This document shows, one piece after another, positions 54,682-64,000 of a DNA stretch of 64,000 nucleotides (positions within the stretch are counted from its first letter, which is position 1; each line of letters begins with the position of its first letter). A model generated the notes under the pieces. That model did not search any database. It was given only the letters and a program-made list of their open reading frames with translations, and was not told where the DNA came from. Both the position numbers and the translations under genes were made by a program. This DNA comes from Draconibacterium halophilum (GTDB lineage: Bacteria; Bacteroidota; Bacteroidia; Bacteroidales; Prolixibacteraceae), in the NCBI RefSeq assembly GCF_010448835.1, contig NZ_CP048409.1, forward strand, positions 3,046,001 to 3,110,000, read 5' to 3'.

Positions 54682-57441
54682 TTAAAGGTTTCCAATATTC
54701 GTTCGGCCCAGAATAATCCGGCCTTCCAATGAGTCTTCTTCATCATCGCAATCGATTAACCTGCCTTCGGGATAAATCGAATTCAGTTGTTCGAGCGATT
54801 TTATTAGCTTTTTCAATTTTGTTTTCACTTGTTTCTGCCCCGATTTTGTTTTCGATAGCAGAAAATCCTTGTATTCTTTTTCAAACTGAACCATGTCGTT
54901 TTTGTCGTCATCCACCCAGCCTCTGGGTTCGCCAATCCAGCAAATACGCGCCAATACATGTGCCGGTAATTCCCTGCGGATTAAATCTTCCATAAAGTTC
55001 CTGAAATCCATGTTTCCAAAGCGATAAGTCCAGCCGGGCAGAACCACAGTAACACGATAAGAATACGGATCGATGGGTTGGCAGCTTTCGCAATTATCGG
55101 TACAAACCGACATGAACTGATCCTTCAAACCCTCTTCACTGGTCACATCGGGGCGAAGCAGGATGTGTTCAACAATGTACATCCCCTCTTCTTCGATCTC
55201 ATTACGCAAAAACTGAATAAGTTCAAGAATTACCTGTTCCAATTCTTCCTGTGTATCGTAGTAAAGAAATTGCCGTGCAATAATGCGGTCGGTGCTGTCG
55301 GGATCAGCATTTAGGTTGATCACATCAAACGAATATTTGCCACTTTCTGCTTTTTGAATTTCAAAATTTCCAACCTCAGCCTCATCACTAATGGTAAGCT
55401 GAAAACCTTCTTCAATAACTTCAGGATCGGTTTCCACCACTTTTACAATCGACTGGTACATTTCTTCTCTGGCAAAACGTGGCGCATTGTAATTTACTGT
55501 TGCGGAAAGTACGGCCTCGCCTTCTTCGTTTCGGATCCGCCAGCGGTAAACCGTTTTTTCATCGGCATCTTCCAGTTCATAAATCTCGGCAAACGAACCG
55601 GAAAGATCACGCCGTCTAAAATCCTGAACGCCACACAAGCGAGCGATTCGTTTTTGTGCACCGGCAACGTTTTTGGTATCCCAAATATCAGCGGGGTTTT
55701 GTTCGAAATAATTAAATGCGCTGCCCCGCCAGTTGCTTATTCCTTTATTCTCTATTTCTTTAACTCCATTTTTAACCTTAACAATTTCGCCATATTCCGA
55801 AAGAAATGTTTGCTTCGCATCAACCACTGCTTGTCCGGCATAATTTCCATACAACTGTTTCATTAAAAATGAATATTGGCTGAATTTTTCGGCAAAGCGC
55901 GCCAGCAAATGATCGAGGAGTTGATTTTTTCGTTGAATATTATCGTCGAGATCAGCCAACAGCTTTTTGGTCAGGAGTTCGTCATTTGTTTTCGGATAGT
56001 CCTCTACCAAATCGGCAAATCCCTTAATATCTTTTACAGCCTGCGTAAAATAACTACTGGTCAGGCTGTTGTCGACCGAAAGCAAATCTTTTACATTATC
56101 GAGATGTGCAAAGTAAGTAGCAAAAATCTGATCAAAAAATAAGAGGTAAGCTTTTAACTGTTTTGCCTGCGCCTTACGTGCCACAGAAGCTCTTGAATTC
56201 AGTCCTACCGCCCCAATACCATAAGTTTCCGGAAAATCGTTTTGAATGGTTGTGTTTTCACCGGTTCCCAGATACTCGCCATCCGGAACGGGAATTTCCT
56301 TGTCGAGTGCTGAAAGTTCCTGCCGATCTTCTTCTTCAGCTTCCAATTGAGCAATGTTTTCTTTTACTTTTTTACTATTCACATTAATCGGCAACACATC
56401 TTTAAAGTAGCTGAAAGCACTCAGATCGCAGCGAACAGGTTTCTTTCCTTCCTCCACACAAACCAGCCAAACATCCTTTTCTTCCTCCAAATTACTGCAA
56501 TCATTGATCGATATGTCTTTGATGAGTTTCACCCCATCAATTTTCATAATGATCTGAACAATATCAGACAGGCGAATTTCTTTTCGCAAACGGGCATTTT
56601 CCAATTCTTCGGGATCGATAAAACCATGTTCAAGTACCGGCCCTTCGAAAATTTGGTCGCTCGAATACCCTTTTTCAAACATCTGCTGTAACGAATAAAA
56701 CCAGAGTTTAGGAGAGAAATAAGCATCGATGGTACGCAAAACCTGCGCATGTACTTTTTCTTCATCTACCTCGGGATTAAGTTCAATACTGGCGCACACC
56801 TGAATCGGGTGCGTTTTCACCTCCTCAACCTCAACCAGATCTTCGCAAAGATTACGGTTAGAATGGTAAGTCTTTATTATGGATTCATCTATCGCTACTT
56901 TTTTCTCGTCTTCATCTTCTGCTTTTTTAAGAACGCGTTCATCGTAATCCACAATTATTTTATGCAGTCCGTTAATTATGAACTGTTTCTTTTCCTGTTT
57001 ATCCAGTTCATCAAATTCTATCGGATCGTAACTCAGCAAGTCATTCTTGCAATCTACATGAACTATTTTTTCATATTTCGCCAGCCAGCAATTTTTAACG
57101 CCTTCAATATCGATGAACAACTTCCTGTAGTCGGCTTCGGTTACCGGTTTTGAAGGCAAAATCTGTTTGGCATCAAAAAACTGGTCGTTAAGCGATCCCG
57201 ACCCGGAAGGCGTTAAAATGTTTTCAAGCGGCATTGCAATCCGTGCTCCCAGATCGGTAATGGCATAGCTCAGCATTTCGAGGATGGTGATACCCGGATC
57301 GTGCTCGTTGTAATCGGTCCAGATATTTCTAGCCAGCTTTTCAATGTATTCCTGTCCTTTTTGGCGCAGGAAAGCATAATCCAGATCGTTGCCGCTTGCA
57401 ACGTTTTTAGGAATGGTAATATGTTCGTTTAACTCTGACAT
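54682..57441 (-). CDS. eCIS baseplate protein (Afp12-like)
   Basis: The protein has 919 residues. The start region has NIWTDYNEHDPGITILEMLSYAITDLG, the pattern typical of J-like baseplate wedge subunits. A middle part has FETYGIGAVGLNSRASVARKAQAKQLKAYLLFFDQIFATYFAHL-type sequence (kept short here: FDQIFATYFAHL). The C-terminus has VEHILLRPDV and LPGWTYRFGNMDFRNFMEDL. It overlaps the previous gene by 13 bases, which implies coupled translation and stoichiometric assembly with it. Confidence 0.87.
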   Translation of the reverse strand: MSELNEHITIPKNVASGNDLDYAFLRQKGQEYIEKLARNIWTDYNEHDPGITILEMLSYAITDLGARIAMPLENILTPSGSGSLNDQFFDAKQILPSKPVTEADYRKLFIDIEGVKNCWLAKYEKIVHVDCKNDLLSYDPIEFDELDKQEKKQFIINGLHKIIVDYDERVLKKAEDEDEKKVAIDESIIKTYHSNRNLCEDLVEVEEVKTHPIQVCASIELNPEVDEEKVHAQVLRTIDAYFSPKLWFYSLQQMFEKGYSSDQIFEGPVLEHGFIDPEELENARLRKEIRLSDIVQIIMKIDGVKLIKDISINDCSNLEEEKDVWLVCVEEGKKPVRCDLSAFSYFKDVLPINVNSKKVKENIAQLEAEEEDRQELSALDKEIPVPDGEYLGTGENTTIQNDFPETYGIGAVGLNSRASVARKAQAKQLKAYLLFFDQIFATYFAHLDNVKDLLSVDNSLTSSYFTQAVKDIKGFADLVEDYPKTNDELLTKKLLADLDDNIQRKNQLLDHLLARFAEKFSQYSFLMKQLYGNYAGQAVVDAKQTFLSEYGEIVKVKNGVKEIENKGISNWRGSAFNYFEQNPADIWDTKNVAGAQKRIARLCGVQDFRRRDLSGSFAEIYELEDADEKTVYRWRIRNEEGEAVLSATVNYNAPRFAREEMYQSIVKVVETDPEVIEEGFQLTISDEAEVGNFEIQKAESGKYSFDVINLNADPDSTDRIIARQFLYYDTQEELEQVILELIQFLRNEIEEEGMYIVEHILLRPDVTSEEGLKDQFMSVCTDNCESCQPIDPYSYRVTVVLPGWTYRFGNMDFRNFMEDLIRRELPAHVLARICWIGEPRGWVDDDKNDMVQFEKEYKDFLLSKTKSGQKQVKTKLKKLIKSLEQLNSIYPEGRLIDCDDEEDSLEGRIILGRTNIGNL

Positions 57442-60400
57442 GATTCTGCTGGTTCAATTGTGGTATTTGAGCAATTATTTTCAATATCGTTAACTCTGTG
57501 CAATTTCGATGATACCAGAATGGCCTCTGGACTGTTTGGACTGGCGATTTTTACTTCCACCTCTTTACCGGTTGCAGCATTGGTTTGAAATAGTTTTAAA
57601 TCACTTACAAAGTCCACGTATTTTAATTTTTCAACATAGTCGATAACAATACTTTTGTGCAGCGAAAGGCCGAATTGAATAAGGGCTTTGCTGTCAAAAG
57701 CCCAGGGCGAAAGCAGGCGTATCAGATCCTCTTTTAGTACAGTTTTGTAATAAACCTCGTCGTATCCCTCATAAAATTGAACCTTTAAATCGACACGTAC
57801 TTCTTCATATTCCGGATTGATCACTTTTGTACTGATCAAGGGAGCGTTCAGTTTCCGGATAAAATTCTCAATACGATTCAGGGTTGCCTTGCTTACCCTG
57901 GGTTTATAAATATCGAATACATTCCGGTTAACAATATCGGGAATCACCACCAGCACCACATTTCCGGGTGCCAAATAGCTTGTAATTCGTTTTTCTTTTT
58001 CAACTTTTGTTGAAGTGTGATTAAGGCATTTTACCTTATGAATTTCAGGGAATTCCTGAAGCACTAAATGCTCATAATCCCACAAGGTAATTGCCCTGTT
58101 CTTATGCCGAAGTCGTTCGCTTACACGGCGATAAAAAGCTGAATCACTTTCCGTTGGTTGACCTCCAAAAGAACTGTAAGGTTGCGAAAGCGACTTAATT
58201 CTTGGCGGCCTTACTACCATTTTTGAAATGGTATTGGAGCTCAATCCGTCGTTCAGATGATCAAGCTTATTATTGTTATTTTCAAATTTGGCTTCTACTG
58301 CCTGTGCATGAATTCCAATAACCTTTGAAACGGCGTTGTATTTTTTGTGAATCCGGGCTTTCAGCCACATCAAGCCACCCGGTAGTAATGTATTATTATC
58401 GGTAGCTTCTTTGGGAATTTTAAACTTTAAAATGCCCGATTTCAACAGATTATCGGTTTGATTGAAAATAATTGAAGAACGTTCGAGTCGTTTCCATTCG
58501 TTGCTGCACAACATCCACCACTCTACTTTTTGTTTGCCCACAAACGATTCCGTTTCCGGGTTTTCGCTTCCCTCCAGCACCTGTATCAAAAGTGACACAT
58601 TTTGCTGCGCCTTTGCATTTTCAAGGCCAATATAAAGTTCTCCGCCGTTACAATAAGTTGGCACCGCATGTTGGATTTTTGCTTCGTCTTCCTGCAAAAT
58701 CTTATTGGCGATTTTTTGCTCAATATCTTCCAAAGCCTGTCCAAACGGATGCTCGTGATACAGCGCAAAATCTTTAAACTCATACTCGTCATCCTTTAGT
58801 TTAATTTGAGCTGAAGCGGTATAGTCCAAAGTTAATTTCTCAATAAACGGTGTGTATGGTTCGTTTGGGATCAGAACATTTTCATCTTCACTGCTCATGG
58901 CCAAAGCGTATAAACGCGGATACATTTCGTGTAAAAACGTTTTGTTTAGCGATAAACGCAAAGGACCGGCTTTGTCTTTTTGTATTAGCGGATTACTGAC
59001 ATCGAGTGAAAGTGAAAATATGCCGTCATCGGGTCCCTCAAACAAAACCTTATTATTGAGCTCACTTTGTACAGTCCATTCTTCTTTTTCGTTAAGCTCC
59101 ACTGCAGCGGTAAAATACGAATCGCCAGACACGATAAGATCGTTAAACTGAAGTATCTCAAAGTCAGGGGTAGTCCTTTTTATATTGCCAATATCGGTGA
59201 CTGCCCTAAATTGCATCGACTGAGTGATGGAATCCAGATAATCAACGCTCAGAATTCCCTTTAAATAATCGCTTGCACTAATTTTGTTTTTAAACGCTCC
59301 GCGATATGCTGCATACCATGTTCTAAAATTTTCCGGTGTATTTTTCCACTCAACATTAATATTTAGTTTGTTCCATTTCTTTTTGTACAGCTCGGCATAA
59401 TCCACGTAAAACTTCGATTTTTTGACGGGCTGCGTACCAAACGGGTAAAAAGGTTTTGCAGCATTTATGGTGCCAATATCGTTGTAAAGATTGTGGTTTT
59501 CAACACCAATTGCTGCAACATCAATTGCAAGTTCGTTGAGTTTCTTATCCACCAGATCGCGATAGAGTTCATGCCCCGTTTCACTCCCGGTATTTATAAG
59601 AACCCGGCAAACGGGGAACTGAGTATCGAAATTTTCGGCATGTATTTTTTTATCATACGCAACAATTGCTTTTTCGTCCTTTGGAATTTGAAAAAGGATG
59701 TGAAGCAAACTCAAATCGGAAGCATTGGAACCGGATGTAAAATTCACGCCAATAGCACTGTTTGCAAACGATTCAACGATTTCTCCGGATTCGAGCCAGC
59801 CCTTTTCCCCTGTTATTAAAATTTTTAGGTTGGCTTTTAAATCATCAAACGAATACGATTTTGAAAGCACCGTATCGAAATCGAGCGTAAGTTGCACATA
59901 GCGCTCACCTTCCTGCAATTCGAGGATTTCACCTGCAACCGCAAAACCTACTTTGGCATTGGGCAATTCAGGATATTCGCGCAGATCAGGTTCATCGCCT
60001 TCCGGTGGCAATTCGTAATAGGCAAAGGGCCACCATTTTACGTTTTTATCAGGGAAATCGGCACCTGCTCCATCGAATGAATTGGCTACTTCTGCCGATT
60101 TTATCTTCTGGTATTCGTGATCGTTGTAAATGCTTTTTAGTGCGGCTACTTTTGCACGGTTGGCAACCAGTTCTTCCGAAGTTTTATAAATAAGTTTTTT
60201 GCCGCCGCTGTCTTTCCCTGCATCCAAAGCTGTTGATTCAGCAATAAGTTCCGATTCGGCATTTTTTGCCAATTCAAACAAAACATGAACGGTATCGGGT
60301 GTTGCCGGTTGCTTTTCAAGTTGAAGTACTCGTTTGTAATAAAAGTCGAGGTGACGTTTTGATAAGTGGTTAAAATGCTTTTTAGTGGTGTCGAGTAGTT

Positions 60401-60701
60401 TGATGAAACTGACAAACAATGCCAGGTGAGGTGTTATTTCTGAACCCTTTTCAATATCTGCTAAAAAACTTGTTAGTTCATCTTTTGCGATAAAAAAATC
60501 CTGCCAGTTATCGGCCGGGACCTGTTCATTTTTTGTGTCGAAATAGTTAACGTGCTTTGCAAAATCCCAGGCAAACTTCATCCACTCTCCAAGGCCAAAA
60601 TCGTTCAATTTTACCCATGCCGGATCGAGCGCTTCGATAAACCGCAGCTGTTGTTCGGTTCCCTCCCGGGATAGTAATATGTCTTTTCCGCAATTTGCCA
60701 T
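57429..60701 (-). CDS. eCIS baseplate protein J-like (Afp11-like)
   Basis: The protein has 1090 residues. A C-terminal segment (about 850-1060) has the baseplate J pattern: SESDSAFYRRVSERLRHKNRAITLWDYEHLVLQEFPEI-like (key parts FYRRVSERLRHKNRA and DYEHLVLQEFPEI), APGNVVLVVIPDIV and a helical domain with YEEVRVDLKVQFYEGYD. The N-terminal half is a long specific extension. It would form baseplate wedges with the next gene's product. Confidence 0.87.
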   Translation of the reverse strand: MANCGKDILLSREGTEQQLRFIEALDPAWVKLNDFGLGEWMKFAWDFAKHVNYFDTKNEQVPADNWQDFFIAKDELTSFLADIEKGSEITPHLALFVSFIKLLDTTKKHFNHLSKRHLDFYYKRVLQLEKQPATPDTVHVLFELAKNAESELIAESTALDAGKDSGGKKLIYKTSEELVANRAKVAALKSIYNDHEYQKIKSAEVANSFDGAGADFPDKNVKWWPFAYYELPPEGDEPDLREYPELPNAKVGFAVAGEILELQEGERYVQLTLDFDTVLSKSYSFDDLKANLKILITGEKGWLESGEIVESFANSAIGVNFTSGSNASDLSLLHILFQIPKDEKAIVAYDKKIHAENFDTQFPVCRVLINTGSETGHELYRDLVDKKLNELAIDVAAIGVENHNLYNDIGTINAAKPFYPFGTQPVKKSKFYVDYAELYKKKWNKLNINVEWKNTPENFRTWYAAYRGAFKNKISASDYLKGILSVDYLDSITQSMQFRAVTDIGNIKRTTPDFEILQFNDLIVSGDSYFTAAVELNEKEEWTVQSELNNKVLFEGPDDGIFSLSLDVSNPLIQKDKAGPLRLSLNKTFLHEMYPRLYALAMSSEDENVLIPNEPYTPFIEKLTLDYTASAQIKLKDDEYEFKDFALYHEHPFGQALEDIEQKIANKILQEDEAKIQHAVPTYCNGGELYIGLENAKAQQNVSLLIQVLEGSENPETESFVGKQKVEWWMLCSNEWKRLERSSIIFNQTDNLLKSGILKFKIPKEATDNNTLLPGGLMWLKARIHKKYNAVSKVIGIHAQAVEAKFENNNNKLDHLNDGLSSNTISKMVVRPPRIKSLSQPYSSFGGQPTESDSAFYRRVSERLRHKNRAITLWDYEHLVLQEFPEIHKVKCLNHTSTKVEKEKRITSYLAPGNVVLVVIPDIVNRNVFDIYKPRVSKATLNRIENFIRKLNAPLISTKVINPEYEEVRVDLKVQFYEGYDEVYYKTVLKEDLIRLLSPWAFDSKALIQFGLSLHKSIVIDYVEKLKYVDFVSDLKLFQTNAATGKEVEVKIASPNSPEAILVSSKLHRVNDIENNCSNTTIEPAESCQS

Positions 60702-60712
60702 TTAATAGTCGT

Positions 60713-61123
60713 TTAAGTTTCGCTGCCTTCGGTTTTGTAAAATGGGAATACCATATTTTTTCGCGAGTTAGTAGATCGGATGGTATAATCGATGTTGATC
60801 AGCAATTCGCCTTCCAGTTCATTAATCGGATCGATGGCAATTTTATTCACGTCAATTCGTGGTTCATGATACAGAATGGCTTTTTTAATCAGGTCGATAA
60901 CATAGGTTTTCAGCGTCAGATTCAAGGGTTTAAAAAGCATTTCATCCAGGTTACACCCGTAATCCGGAACCATGATACGTTCCCCTAATCGGGTCGATAA
61001 CAAAATTTCGAGACTACTTTTAATGTCCTCTTCACCCTCCAGAAGTTTTACACTTTTTGTTCCCTTTTTGAATTCCGGGGGGAAACTCCATCCGCGTCCT
61101 AAAAATGAATTGTATTCCTGCAT
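60713..61123 (-). CDS. gp25-like baseplate wedge protein (Afp9-like)
   Basis: The protein has 136 residues. The ATG at 61123 gives MQEYNSFLGRGWSFPPEFKKG; an upstream TTG in the same frame is less likely. The gp25/GPW lysozyme-like fold pattern is seen in KSSLEILLSTRLGERIMVPDYGC-like sequence (parts: LLSTRLGERIMVPDYG) and DPINELEGELLINIDYTIRST. It starts one base after the PAAR stop. It would connect hub and sheath in the baseplate. Confidence 0.93.
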   Translation of the reverse strand: MQEYNSFLGRGWSFPPEFKKGTKSVKLLEGEEDIKSSLEILLSTRLGERIMVPDYGCNLDEMLFKPLNLTLKTYVIDLIKKAILYHEPRIDVNKIAIDPINELEGELLINIDYTIRSTNSRKNMVFPFYKTEGSET

Positions 61124-61124
61124 A

Positions 61125-61418
61125 TTAACCTCCAATTATTACTGTTCCACTCCCCATGACTATTGTTCCGCCATGCGCTGTAAGATCGCCAATGCGAGCG
61201 GCTGGCATTCCTCCGATAAACACCGTTCCCGAGCCCATTGCAATTGTGTCGGGCGGACCGGTACAAGTGGCCATATCTCCTACCCGGGCGGCCGGCAACC
61301 CTTCAATCATAACCGTTGGTTCGCCGGGTGGTAAAATCGGTCCTCCAACATGAGGGACAGGCCCCGGATTAACCATCGGACAGGTGTGCATATCATTTAT
61401 TCTTGCTGCTGGTGGCAT
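61125..61418 (-). CDS. PAAR-domain spike tip protein (Afp10-like)
   Basis: The protein has 97 residues. PAAR motifs are PPAARINDMHTCPM, GLPAARVGDMATCTGPPD and GMPAARIGDLTAHGG, with His/Cys residues for the zinc-bound tip. It sharpens the VgrG-like spike. It lies one base from each neighbour, between the spike and gp25 genes. There is no C-terminal toxin extension. Confidence 0.96.
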   Translation of the reverse strand: MPPAARINDMHTCPMVNPGPVPHVGGPILPPGEPTVMIEGLPAARVGDMATCTGPPDTIAMGSGTVFIGGMPAARIGDLTAHGGTIVMGSGTVIIGG

Positions 61419-61419
61419 A

Positions 61420-63165
61420 TCAATTTATTTGTACTAATGATCCTGTAACTTTTGTTATGGCCGACGATGCCAGTTCGGAACCGGCACTGCTTTCGGCTTT
61501 AAACTCTGCATTCGCTTTAACACTCACATTCATTCCTTCGATATTTACATCGCCCATAGCTTTTATCGAAATATCGCCCTGACTTTCCAACGAAATACCA
61601 CTGGAATCGAAAGTGCTCACATTTCCTGATTCATCTTCGATTTTAATGATTCCGGCATCGTCATCAACAGTGATTATTTTGCCTCCGGGCGTTTCCAGAA
61701 CAATCGATTTTTTCTCATCGTTAAAAAGGAATTTCAGCTCGCTTCGAGTTACAAATCCCTTTTCATTGTTGGGCTCTTCTGGCTCAAGCGGCGATGGCAA
61801 TGCGCTACTGTGCAACATGCCCAAAATCACCGGATCGTTTGGATCGTCGTTCAGAAAACCAACAATTACTTCATCGTCCAGCTCGGGGCGGAAAAACGAT
61901 CCCCGACTGTCGCCTGCATCAAGTGTAGCTACACGTGCCCAAACACCTTGTTCGTCGTTGTTAATTATGGGCATGCGCACCATTACACGGTACTCGCCGT
62001 TGGGATCGTCATGAATTTGCGTGACTTTTGCCACGTGTAATCCACTCACGGCTCCAAGCAGTCCGGCGGCCGGCATTTCATTTATATCAACCGTTTCGGA
62101 AAACCACTTTGGATTGATTCCGAATTGTGCATCAATTGTCCAGTTGCCTTCTGTAATTTGATGACGAACGGCGGAAACATAAACTTTCCCGTTAAATCGA
62201 TCGCCCACTCCTGCCAATACAACAGTCGTGTTTGGCTTTACATCGGGAACACCCTGAAAACGGACACGGCCGCGTGTTTTAGACAGTTGATTAAACAACT
62301 TTTTAGCATTGGCCCAATCCTGTAATCCAATATCAGTACTGGCACTTCCGTCGCGTAATTCAAGCTTATCCAACTCGATTACCGAAGCCAGTTCATCAGG
62401 CGAAATATTTCCGTTAAGCTCAACATCGGCATTATTAGCTTCTTTTTCCACTATTTCCTGGTTAGCCACATCCCAGCCAAAACTGGTAACATTGGCAAAC
62501 TGATTGCGGGCATCCATTTCGGCATCAAAATCAAGAATAGTTGCCCCGTAAACGAGGGTCATTTTTTCTTCCTGTAAATAGTCCGGAGCTTGCACCGAAA
62601 ATTTACCATCATCAACCACGCACACTTTGCCGTTAGCCTGCGCACGTGTCACGCAAAAATCCCAGTCGCTTACCCGATATTGAACCATTTCAGGATAAGT
62701 TGCATCCGTAGCTTCAACATCGGTTTGCAAATCATGCGCACTAATAATTTCTTCGAGAATATCGCTGTCGTTACTGTCGTAGAAATATTTGCTTTTTCGT
62801 CCGATGCTCATTTTTACGGCCTTGTCTTTGCATTCAATTTCCAGCTGTGCTTTGTCGGACCGGATCTTCAGATTATGCCTGATTACAATCCCTTTAAAAA
62901 TGGTTTCTTCCTCGGAATGGTAACCGGTCTTTATCTCGATCTCCTTTCCCGGAACAAAAAAACTTTCGTTGCTCAGCATAAAATCCTGCGCTGCAGGATC
63001 GCCGTCGAGCAACACAATTTTTGCCCAGGGAATCCGGTTGATCTCCTTTTGCACCGTGATGCTCAAAATCTGATTAGTAGAAGATAATTCTTCCCCTTCA
63101 ACAAGAATTTTGTATGTAACCAGGTCGGCCGACCGTGCAGTTGGTATGACTCGCGTTTCAGGCAT
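61420..63165 (-). CDS. VgrG-like spike/hub protein (Afp8-like)
   Basis: The protein has 581 residues. The N-terminal gp27-like hub (about 10-360) has YKILVEGEELSSTNQILSITV, RHNLKIRSDKAQLEIECKD and the DWDFCVTRAQANGKVC motif. The gp5-like OB domain (about 385-460) has HVAKVTQIHDDPNGEYRVMVR and EVIVGFLNDDPNDPVILGMLHS. A beta-helix tail follows (IKIEDESGNVSTFDSSG...). It is shorter than T6SS VgrG proteins with effector ends and has no extra domain. Confidence 0.94.
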   Translation of the reverse strand: MPETRVIPTARSADLVTYKILVEGEELSSTNQILSITVQKEINRIPWAKIVLLDGDPAAQDFMLSNESFFVPGKEIEIKTGYHSEEETIFKGIVIRHNLKIRSDKAQLEIECKDKAVKMSIGRKSKYFYDSNDSDILEEIISAHDLQTDVEATDATYPEMVQYRVSDWDFCVTRAQANGKVCVVDDGKFSVQAPDYLQEEKMTLVYGATILDFDAEMDARNQFANVTSFGWDVANQEIVEKEANNADVELNGNISPDELASVIELDKLELRDGSASTDIGLQDWANAKKLFNQLSKTRGRVRFQGVPDVKPNTTVVLAGVGDRFNGKVYVSAVRHQITEGNWTIDAQFGINPKWFSETVDINEMPAAGLLGAVSGLHVAKVTQIHDDPNGEYRVMVRMPIINNDEQGVWARVATLDAGDSRGSFFRPELDDEVIVGFLNDDPNDPVILGMLHSSALPSPLEPEEPNNEKGFVTRSELKFLFNDEKKSIVLETPGGKIITVDDDAGIIKIEDESGNVSTFDSSGISLESQGDISIKAMGDVNIEGMNVSVKANAEFKAESSAGSELASSAITKVTGSLVQIN

Positions 63166-63170
63166 ATTTA

Positions 63171-63887
63171 CTATACTTTTTGAATAGGAGGAAAGAATAT
63201 CTTCTGTCCTACCTTCAATTTTCTAAAATTGGTGATTCGGTTTGCTTTCGCCACTTCTAGGTAATATTTCGGGTCGCCATATATCCGGTGCGTCATCAAA
63301 GGCAAAGTATCACCTTCTTTCACTTCCCGAATGTGCGTAAGATCGGGCGAAGAGTTGTTCTCGGTTGCCACCCGCAAATTATCCTCAACAAAACCTTTAA
63401 ATTTTGCGTTGGCTGTTGCACGTAGTGGCGTACCGTCGGATTTAAACAGCTTGAATGTGATATCAACCTCAGTTAAAACACCTTTAAACAGAAGTGTTCC
63501 CCACAAAATAACCAGATAATTGGGGCGGTGTTCGTCGCCGTTGTAATCGAAAACCACACGTTTAAACTGATCAATATCTTCCTTTATCCCATTTCCTTCA
63601 TCGGCCGAAAGTTTATTGTCATCAGTTTTTGAAGGCTTGCCATAATTCATTAACACCCCAGTGCGGTCAAAAATAAACTCCAACTCCAGATCTTCGGGTG
63701 GCGTACGATTATAGCGCGGCGAAGATGAACTTGTTCCCGACGCCTGCTGGTTGTTCTGTTCAACTTTGTACTTAAAAACATACTTCTCCGGGTTCAATAA
63801 AGCCTGAAATTCGCCATTGGCAACTTCGTTATTGAACTGTTCATCGCTGTATGCTTTTATCTGCAGTTTTGTAAGTTCTCCCGACAT
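63171..63887 (-). CDS. LysM-containing tube/hub adaptor (Afp7-like)
   Basis: The protein has 238 residues. Residues about 1-175 are the CIS tube-initiator-like domain: LQIKAYSDEQF, FQALLNPEKYVFKY, LELEFIFDRTGVLMNYG and LVILWGTLLFKGVLTEVDI. A C-terminal LysM (about 185-236) reads VKEGDTLPLMTHRIYGDPKYYLEVAKANRI and KVGQKIFFPP, shortened from gp53/Afp7-type proteins. It would bridge tube and spike. It starts 5 bases before the spike gene. Confidence 0.9.
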   Translation of the reverse strand: MSGELTKLQIKAYSDEQFNNEVANGEFQALLNPEKYVFKYKVEQNNQQASGTSSSSPRYNRTPPEDLELEFIFDRTGVLMNYGKPSKTDDNKLSADEGNGIKEDIDQFKRVVFDYNGDEHRPNYLVILWGTLLFKGVLTEVDITFKLFKSDGTPLRATANAKFKGFVEDNLRVATENNSSPDLTHIREVKEGDTLPLMTHRIYGDPKYYLEVAKANRITNFRKLKVGQKIFFPPIQKV

Positions 63888-63888
63888 A

Positions 63889-64000
63889 TTAGCGTTCCTC
63901 CTTTTTCGATAAGATTTCCATCACCTGCTCCACACAGGCTTCAACGATCTTTTCTTTTGAACTTTCTTCGCCACCACCACTACCGCTTCGGGGCCGTTCC
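63889..64000 (-). CDS. DUF5908 family small eCIS protein (5' part beyond window)
   Basis: Only the last 36 codons are present. They encode ERPRSGSGGGEESSKEK, then IVEACVEQVMEILSKKEER and a stop at 63889-63891. A glycine/serine-rich linker and a C-terminal helix with ECVEQV.EIL..K.ER are characteristic of DUF5908 proteins, which recur in eCIS loci of Bacteroidota. The role is unknown. It ends one base before the next start codon. Confidence 0.7.
   Translation of the reverse strand, partial: ERPRSGSGGGEESSKEKIVEACVEQVMEILSKKEER

Larger units (their letters stand above)
41036..64000 (-). other. Extracellular contractile injection system gene cluster (distal part)
   Basis: Thirteen co-directional genes with gaps of mostly 0-10 bases run from the window edge down to 41036. 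They encode DUF5908 (partial), LysM adaptor, spike, PAAR tip, gp25 wedge, two baseplate proteins, PKD protein, tape measure, two DUF4157 proteins, TPR protein and AAA+ ATPase. The order parallels afp7-afp15 of the Serratia antifeeding prophage, with PAAR before gp25. No TssJ/L/M-type membrane complex genes occur, so this is eCIS rather than T6SS by content seen. Sheath, tube and cap genes are expected beyond 64000. Confidence 0.9.

Noticed and set aside
41036..64000. Type VI secretion system, because of VgrG and PAAR proteins
   Set aside because: An AAA+ ATPase of Afp15 type, a LysM adaptor, CIS_TMP, DUF5908 and DUF4157 proteins are eCIS features. No TssJ, TssL, TssM or ClpV-like gene is seen.

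Overview
The window looks like a chromosome segment of a Bacteroidota bacterium, probably of the Marinilabiliales/Prolixibacteraceae type. This is inferred from gene content: a Bacteroidota-type omega subunit, a DUF4835 protein next to coaBC, a RapZ-domain fusion, a CE15-type esterase, DUF1080, and promoters of the TTTG-N19-TAnnTTTG type. Base composition is AT-rich and even. I see no rRNA, tRNA, CRISPR array or insertion sequence.

Bases 1-9.2 kb are mostly housekeeping: a five-LysM lipoprotein-like protein, guaA, an S41 C-terminal processing peptidase, pnuC with a NadR-like kinase, serine acetyltransferase and an RlmL-like rRNA methyltransferase. Bases 9.2-15 kb hold the most unusual locus. 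Three tandem 45-48 aa peptides share a double-glycine leader and an identical 19-residue tail, and they are divergent from a secreted TPR-CHAT (clan CD) protease. A membrane anti-sigma-like protein with a fourfold cytoplasmic repeat and an ECF sigma factor follow. The sigma gene and the peptide operon share an upstream motif, GGGTTACC-N15-GAATA, not explained by the primary-sigma consensus. This suggests that the sigma factor controls both itself and the peptides.

Bases 15-41 kb carry a TonB-like gene and a DUF4835 gene, each with one base apparently missing from a G run. They also carry rex, a Gfo/Idh/MocA oxidoreductase, an unassigned protein with isoprenoid-synthase-like Asp motifs, yebC, a kinase-RapZ fusion, an M28 peptidase and a VWA membrane protein followed by three tandem paralogous lipoproteins. 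recN, coaBC, rpoZ, bamD, an alpha-oxoamine synthase and two sugar-related enzymes complete the region.

Bases 41-64 kb (minus strand) are the distal part of an extracellular contractile injection system (eCIS, Afp/PVC/AlgoCIS type). In transcription order the genes are a DUF5908 protein (cut by the window edge), a LysM tube/hub adaptor, a VgrG-like spike, a PAAR tip, a gp25-like wedge and two large baseplate proteins. Then come a 1.4 kb-residue-class PKD protein in the tail-fibre slot, a tape-measure protein, two DUF4157 (eCIS core) cargo candidates, a TPR protein and the AAA+ ATPase. Sheath and inner-tube genes should lie beyond base 64000. One DUF4157 protein carries an HNH-like nuclease motif and a long beta repeat. 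The other carries a peptidoglycan-binding domain and an acidic Gln-rich repeat.
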